A DNA stretch of 64,000 bases from Clitoria ternatea (lineage: Eukaryota; Streptophyta; Magnoliopsida; Fabales; Fabaceae): the NCBI GenBank assembly GCA_037962975.1, contig CM075669.1, forward strand, positions 106,594,501 to 106,658,500. The letters are read 5' to 3'. Positions 60,146 through 64,000 of this stretch are shown here, piece after piece. The position numbers and the translations under genes were made by a program. The stretch's first letter is position 1. Each line of letters begins with the position of its first letter. Below the pieces are notes generated by a model. The model saw nothing but the letters and a program-made list of their open reading frames with translations. It searched no databases and had not been told where the DNA came from.

Positions 60146-61621
60146 TTAGGGAAGATAGGGGTTCAAACCTTGGCTGTTTGAGGGATACCTCAGGAGAAGG
60201 AGACCTCTTCTGCTTGAGTGATGCTTTAAATGCACTTGTATCGCTTCTATAAAGAGCAACAGTGACATAAAACTTGTTGAGCTAGTCAAGGTGTTCCCGT
60301 TGCAGACTTCAGAAAGTAGATGATGCCTTAAATAGCAATGAATGAAGCACAAGTAGTGGTTGTATATCGGATACCCACCACATTCTTGTAAGGTGTTATG
60401 ATTTTTAGCCATGACTCTCTAATAGTCATTACGAAGCTCAGTGAACTTTGAATTCCAGGTTGAAGAATCCTATTCTGATACAAAGATGTCTGGATTCAAA
60501 GTAGTGAAGATAGAGGCAAATAAGTCCAACACTTTATCATCAGAAAGTGGCTTTAAATTAGACTCAAAAGATGGTCGAAACAGAGGTATATAAGTCTGTG
60601 GGGCTTTGGCTATAGAAACCTTGATTCGCTTACCAAGACCAGACTTCTTCTTGCTAGAACGTTGTTGTAATTTTCCAATAGGAAGATGATCATCAGGGTC
60701 TGGAGAACCCTTAGGTGATGTGGGAGTTGCAATCTGAGAGGAGAAGGGTGCCTGAGAAGGTGGTGAGTCTGGGTTTTCTGAGGGGGCATCAGCCTCTTCA
60801 AGAACCAATTCCCTGAGCTTCTTAGTGCAACAAGTACTTAGAGTACAGGATGGAGCAAACTTTCTTTTCTTTGAAGGTACAGACTTTTTCTTCTTCTTTT
60901 GGAGGGACAAAACAATACTTGAAGGTGAAGTAGATGCATGAGAGAAAGTAGGTAATTTACTAACCATCATGGAAGGGGTAACAAAGTCCGATACTGAAGG
61001 GGGTTGCATATTCTCAAGTGCAAAGACATTCATAAGGACGGTCGGATAAGGAATCTTGTTCTGTTTCTTCCCTATGGATAAGATTAAATATGTCATGATG
61101 ATGTTAGACAAGCTAACCTTCTCCTTGTAGAGCATGTGATACATGCAAAAATGATCAAGCTTGCTGACAGTATCTTCTGTATTTTTTCTAAGGCAACAGA
61201 TTTATTTCATCACAAGGTGCAACATTTTGGCCTTTGGGAGAAGAAACCCTAATGCAAACTTGATTGGATGTTGATTTCCATACAACATTTCATTTATCTC
61301 TAGTGAAGAAACCACATTGAACTCGAAGAGTTCATCGTACACCTCCCCCTCGTTGGGCATCCAGTAGCAGTAGCGATGAGGTCCGTAGAGATTTCTATGG
61401 ACTTCCCGTGAAGAGAACCAAGAATGAAAAACTTTGACTTGTCCACCAAGACTGAATTCCAGAAGCTGGGAACCACTAATGGAGAATAAGGAGTTTGGTT
61501 GAGACAGAACTACGTCCATCCAATGTCGTTCAGCTCTTTAGAGATATCGTGCCCTTCAAGTTTATGCTGCCTGAGGTTAAAGACTAAGGATTCAACAATG
61601 TCGGATGCCTTGAATGCCATT
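60146..61621 (-). pseudogene. Env-like ORF of Sirevirus-type Copia element
   Basis: ATG 61621 opens MAFKASDIVESLVFNLRQHK and stops at TAG near 61510, where a frameshift leads into 61519-61202 (LLEFSLGGQVKVFHSWFSSR, NLYGPHRYCYWMPNEG). A single TAA at 61202-61204 then separates it from the same frame continuing through 61144-60470: SLSNIIMTYLILSIGKKQNK, a Ser/Pro/Lys-rich middle with a KKKKKS run, and DDKVLDLFASIFTTLNPDIF. Two more in-frame stops (60470 and about 60421) lead to a weak 60412-60146 segment. Position after pol is that of the env-like gene of SIRE1-type elements; its function is unproven. Part also resembles the plant retrotransposon protein of Athila elements. Confidence 0.65.
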
Positions 61622-61890
61622 TCTTTGGGGAGAGGAGAAGAGGGTTTTTAGAAGAGAAAAGAAGTTTTTCGAAAGAGAAGTTGAAGAGGGAAGAGAAAGG
61701 TATGATGAAAAATGGTGGGAAAGTGTGAAAGTAAGGGGACGTTTATAAAAAATTTATAATAAACGAGAGAGAGAGAGAGAGAGAAAATGTATACAGAGAG
61801 TGGTTATACTAAAATATGATAACTGCTGCCACGTTTTAAAAAGAAGAAACTGAAAATTATTTAATATAGTAAGTCTCTCAGAGTGCGAAG
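61622..61890 (-). other. Spacer between pol and env-like ORF
   Basis: Contains a (GA)n microsatellite at about 61766-61788 and AT-rich sequence; no coding blocks. Confidence 0.6.
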
Positions 61891-62418
61891 TCAAACAAGG
61901 CAAGGTATATCAGACTGATACATAGAGCATACTATTTGGGCAATAATTTTTAAATTTAAATTATGCTTTATAAAATTAAACCTGGCCTCTGTCAGAGGCT
62001 TAGTGAAGATGTCTGTACATTGATGGTTTGTGTCCATGAATTTTAGATCTAAGGTTCCCTTTTGGACATAGTCACGAATGAAGTGATATTTTACTTCAAT
62101 ATGCTTTGCTTTAGAGTGCTGAATAGGATTCTTGGAGAGGTTTATTTCACTTGTATTATCATAGAAGACTGGGATTCCTCCTTCTTTGATTGAATAATCT
62201 TTAAGTTGATATTTGATCCAAAGAAGTTGAGAGCAACAACTAGCGACAGACATATATTTTGCTTCAATAGTTGATAATGCAATGGAACTTTGCTTTTTAC
62301 TACTCCAAGAAACTAGGTTGCTTCCCAGGAAGTGACATCCACCACTGGTACTTTTGCTATCAACTCTATCTCCAACAAAGTCTGTATCATAAAATCCAGA
62401 AAGAGAGAAAGAGTCTGT
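61891..62418 (-). pseudogene. Copia RNase H
   Basis: Continuous with RT through a stop at about 62417. It reads DTDFVGDRVDSKSTSGGCHF, SWSSKKQSSIALSTIEAKYM, VFYDNTSEINLSKNPIQHSK, KHIEVKYHFIRDYVQKGTLD and DIFTKPLTEARFNFIKHNL, the full Copia RNase H series, ending at TAA/TAG near 61891. The 120-codon ORF 62253-61891 is the clean part. Confidence 0.92.
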
Positions 62419-63340
62419 TCATTTGTAGAACAACCAAAGATTAGTTGTTCCAACAAGGTATCTGAGAATCCTCTTCACTGTAGACAAGTGTGATTCTCTG
62501 GGATCTGATTGATATCTTGTACATATGCAAACGCTAAGCATTATGTCAGGTCTGCAGGATGTAAGATACAAGAGTGAGCCAGTCATTCCTCGATATAAGG
62601 TTTGATCCACTGATGTATCAGACTTATCTTTATTAATGGTACAATTGGGATGCATAGGAGTACTCATGGCTTTAACATCAGTCATTTTAAAATTTTTGAG
62701 TAGCTACTTGGTGTACGTTTGTTGATGAATATAAATTCCATCACTAGTCTATTGAATTTGCAAGCCTAAGAAAAATTTTAGTTCACCCATCATACTCATT
62801 TCAAACTGTGCTTGTATCATATTTGAAAAATCTTTACACAGACTATCATTAGTAGCACCAAAAACAATATCATCCACATAAATTTGTACAATAATAAAGT
62901 GTTTCTTAGAGCTTTTTCTAAAAAGAGTTGTGTCAACTTGACCTCTTGTAAAGCCTTTTGAAATAAGAAATGTACTGAGTCTGTCGTACCATGCTCTGGG
63001 AGCCTATTTCAAACCATACAGTGCTTTACTTAATTTAAAAACATGATTGGGAAGAGACACATCCTTAAAACTAGGAGACTGTTTTACATAAACTTCTTCA
63101 ATAAAACCATTCAAAAAAGCACTCTTTACATCCATCTGATATAATGTAATGCCTTTAAAGGCTACAAATGCAAGAAGTATCCTGATTGCCTTAAGTCTGG
63201 CTACAACAACAAAGGTTTTAGTGAAATCTATACCTTCTAGTTGATTATATCCTTGAGCAAACAATCTTGCTTTATTTCGAATTACCTTTCCATTTTCATC
63301 TACCTTGTTTCTGAATACCCACTTGGTACCAATTACACCT
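62419..63340 (-). pseudogene. Copia reverse transcriptase
   Basis: Blocks in order: GVIGTKWVFRNKVDENGKVI, FAQGYNQLEGIDFTKTF, LYQMDVKSAFLNGFIEEVYV, FKLSKALYGLK, APRAWYDRLSTFLISKGFTR, the intact catalytic QIYVDDIVFGATN at about 62865-62905, and MTDVKAMSTPMHPNCTINKD. Stops interrupt it after YGLK (63006-63004), in the LQIQ..TSDG region and before LLKNFKM. YVDD rather than FMDD, and the DVKSAFLNG block, are Copia hallmarks. Confidence 0.93.
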
Positions 63341-64000
63341 TTATCTTAAGGTCTGGGAACAAGTGTCCATATTTTGCTTCTTTCAAATTGGTTTAGTTCC
63401 TCTTGCATGGGAAGAATCCAATCTATATCCTTTAGTGCATCCTGAATATTCCTTGGCTCTACTTCTGAGATAAAAGCAATTATTGATTGATTGTGAAGAC
63501 TGGATCTAGTTTTTACTCTAGCAGCTTGATCTCCAATGATAAGATCTAAAGGATGATCAACTTTGAACTTCCAATCTTTTGGTTTTTCTAGTTTAGGCAG
63601 TTGATCTTGTTCAGTCTTTTCAGAATTTATTGACTTCGATTGGCCATTTTTAGTTGATTCGTCTATTGACTATTATTCTTCTTGTTGTATTCCTACATCA
63701 TCAGTATCTAGATCTGTCAGTTTCCTATCAGTCTTTTGAAGGTCATCAAATCCTACATGCATAGATTCTTCTATGGTTTGAGTTCGAGTGTTGAACACTA
63801 TAAGATTTTAATGTGGTAGAGTATCCTATGAATATTCCTTTGTCACATTTTGAATCAAATTTTCCAAGATAATTATTGGTATTCGGAATGTAACAGGTCC
63901 ATCCAAAAGGATGAAAATATGAGATGTTAGGTTTTCTACCTTCCACAATTTATAGGGAGTCTTATTCAGTATTGGTCTAATAAAAACTCTGTTTTGAATA
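63341..64000 (-). pseudogene. Copia integrase C-terminal region (runs off window)
   Basis: NRVFIRPILNKTPYKLW near 63990-63945 is followed, after a one-base frameshift, by EGRKPNISYFHPFGW and KFDSKCDKGIFIGYSTTLKS (63946-63746). This is the RP.L.KTPYELW.GRKP...YF..FGC..F block of Copia integrase. A variable linker to RT follows with stops. The catalytic core lies outside the window. Confidence 0.88.

Larger units (their letters stand above)
57788..64000 (-). mobile_element. Sirevirus-type Copia retrotransposon, 3' part
   Basis: On the minus strand, from the window edge: integrase end, RT, RNase H, an env-like ORF, a polypurine tract and the 3' LTR. Integrase before RT makes it Ty1/copia. The block order with an extra ORF after pol and the GGGGAGATTG polypurine/LTR junction fit Sireviruses (SIRE1-like). 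The 5' part lies beyond 64000. Confidence 0.9.

Overview
The window is repeat-dense plant nuclear DNA, probably from a legume. That taxonomic guess rests on the style of the LTRs (GTAATCGATTAC-type and CGCTCAAGCGAG-type short motifs), not on any database search. I find no convincing host gene, tRNA, rRNA or CRISPR array. Almost everything recognisable is a transposable element, mostly decayed and nested.

Layout, left to right. (1) 1-8759: a Ty3/gypsy chromovirus-like LTR retrotransposon on the + strand. Its 5' LTR is cut by the window edge and its 3' LTR is complete (2686 bp). Gag-pol lies in one uninterrupted frame broken only by five in-frame stops. It appears to sit inside (2) a CACTA (En/Spm) DNA transposon, 8760-16326, with a decayed TnpD-type transposase, a spliced TnpA-like gene and a TTGTAGTG terminus. 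(3) 16327-19310: non-coding DNA that ends like an LTR edge; 19311-22810 is AT-rich and holds one hAT-like MITE (21851-22279). (4) 22811-35807: a degenerate Athila-type Ty3 element on the - strand, with both LTRs, a tRNA-Asp-type PBS, gag, PR, an RT lacking its catalytic box, RNase H, INT and the extra 3' ORF of Athila elements. (5) 35808-41700: a relic of a Copia LTR, a probable solo LTR (37696-40551) inserted in a TTCTAAATTCTAATTT-rich tract, and one end of a second CACTA relic. (6) 41709-55964: one insertion, flanked by ATACC target-site duplications, with the structure LTR-internal-LTR-internal-deleted LTR. The LTRs are unusually long (5049 bp) and the internal regions (1918 bp) retain only the start of gag and the tail of integrase, so this is a LARD-like non-autonomous Ty3 element. 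(7) 55965-57770: the rest of the second CACTA relic, with TnpA-like exons on the - strand. (8) 57788-64000: a Sirevirus-type Copia element on the - strand, with a 3' LTR, an env-like ORF, RNase H, RT and the end of integrase. It runs off the window.

The most unusual feature is in region 6. Each 5-kb LTR is packed with a 7-bp motif, CCGAGTG, in one orientation over its first ~1.6 kb and in the opposite orientation (CACTCGG) over a later ~1.25 kb. A 20-bp inverted copy lies between the two arms. A TATA-like box near 43676 would put the forward arm in U3 and the reverse arm in the transcribed leader, so the two ends of the element RNA would carry many complementary segments of about 12 nt. The same motif also fills the LTR of the unrelated-length Ty3 element in region 1 and spills into its coding sequence.
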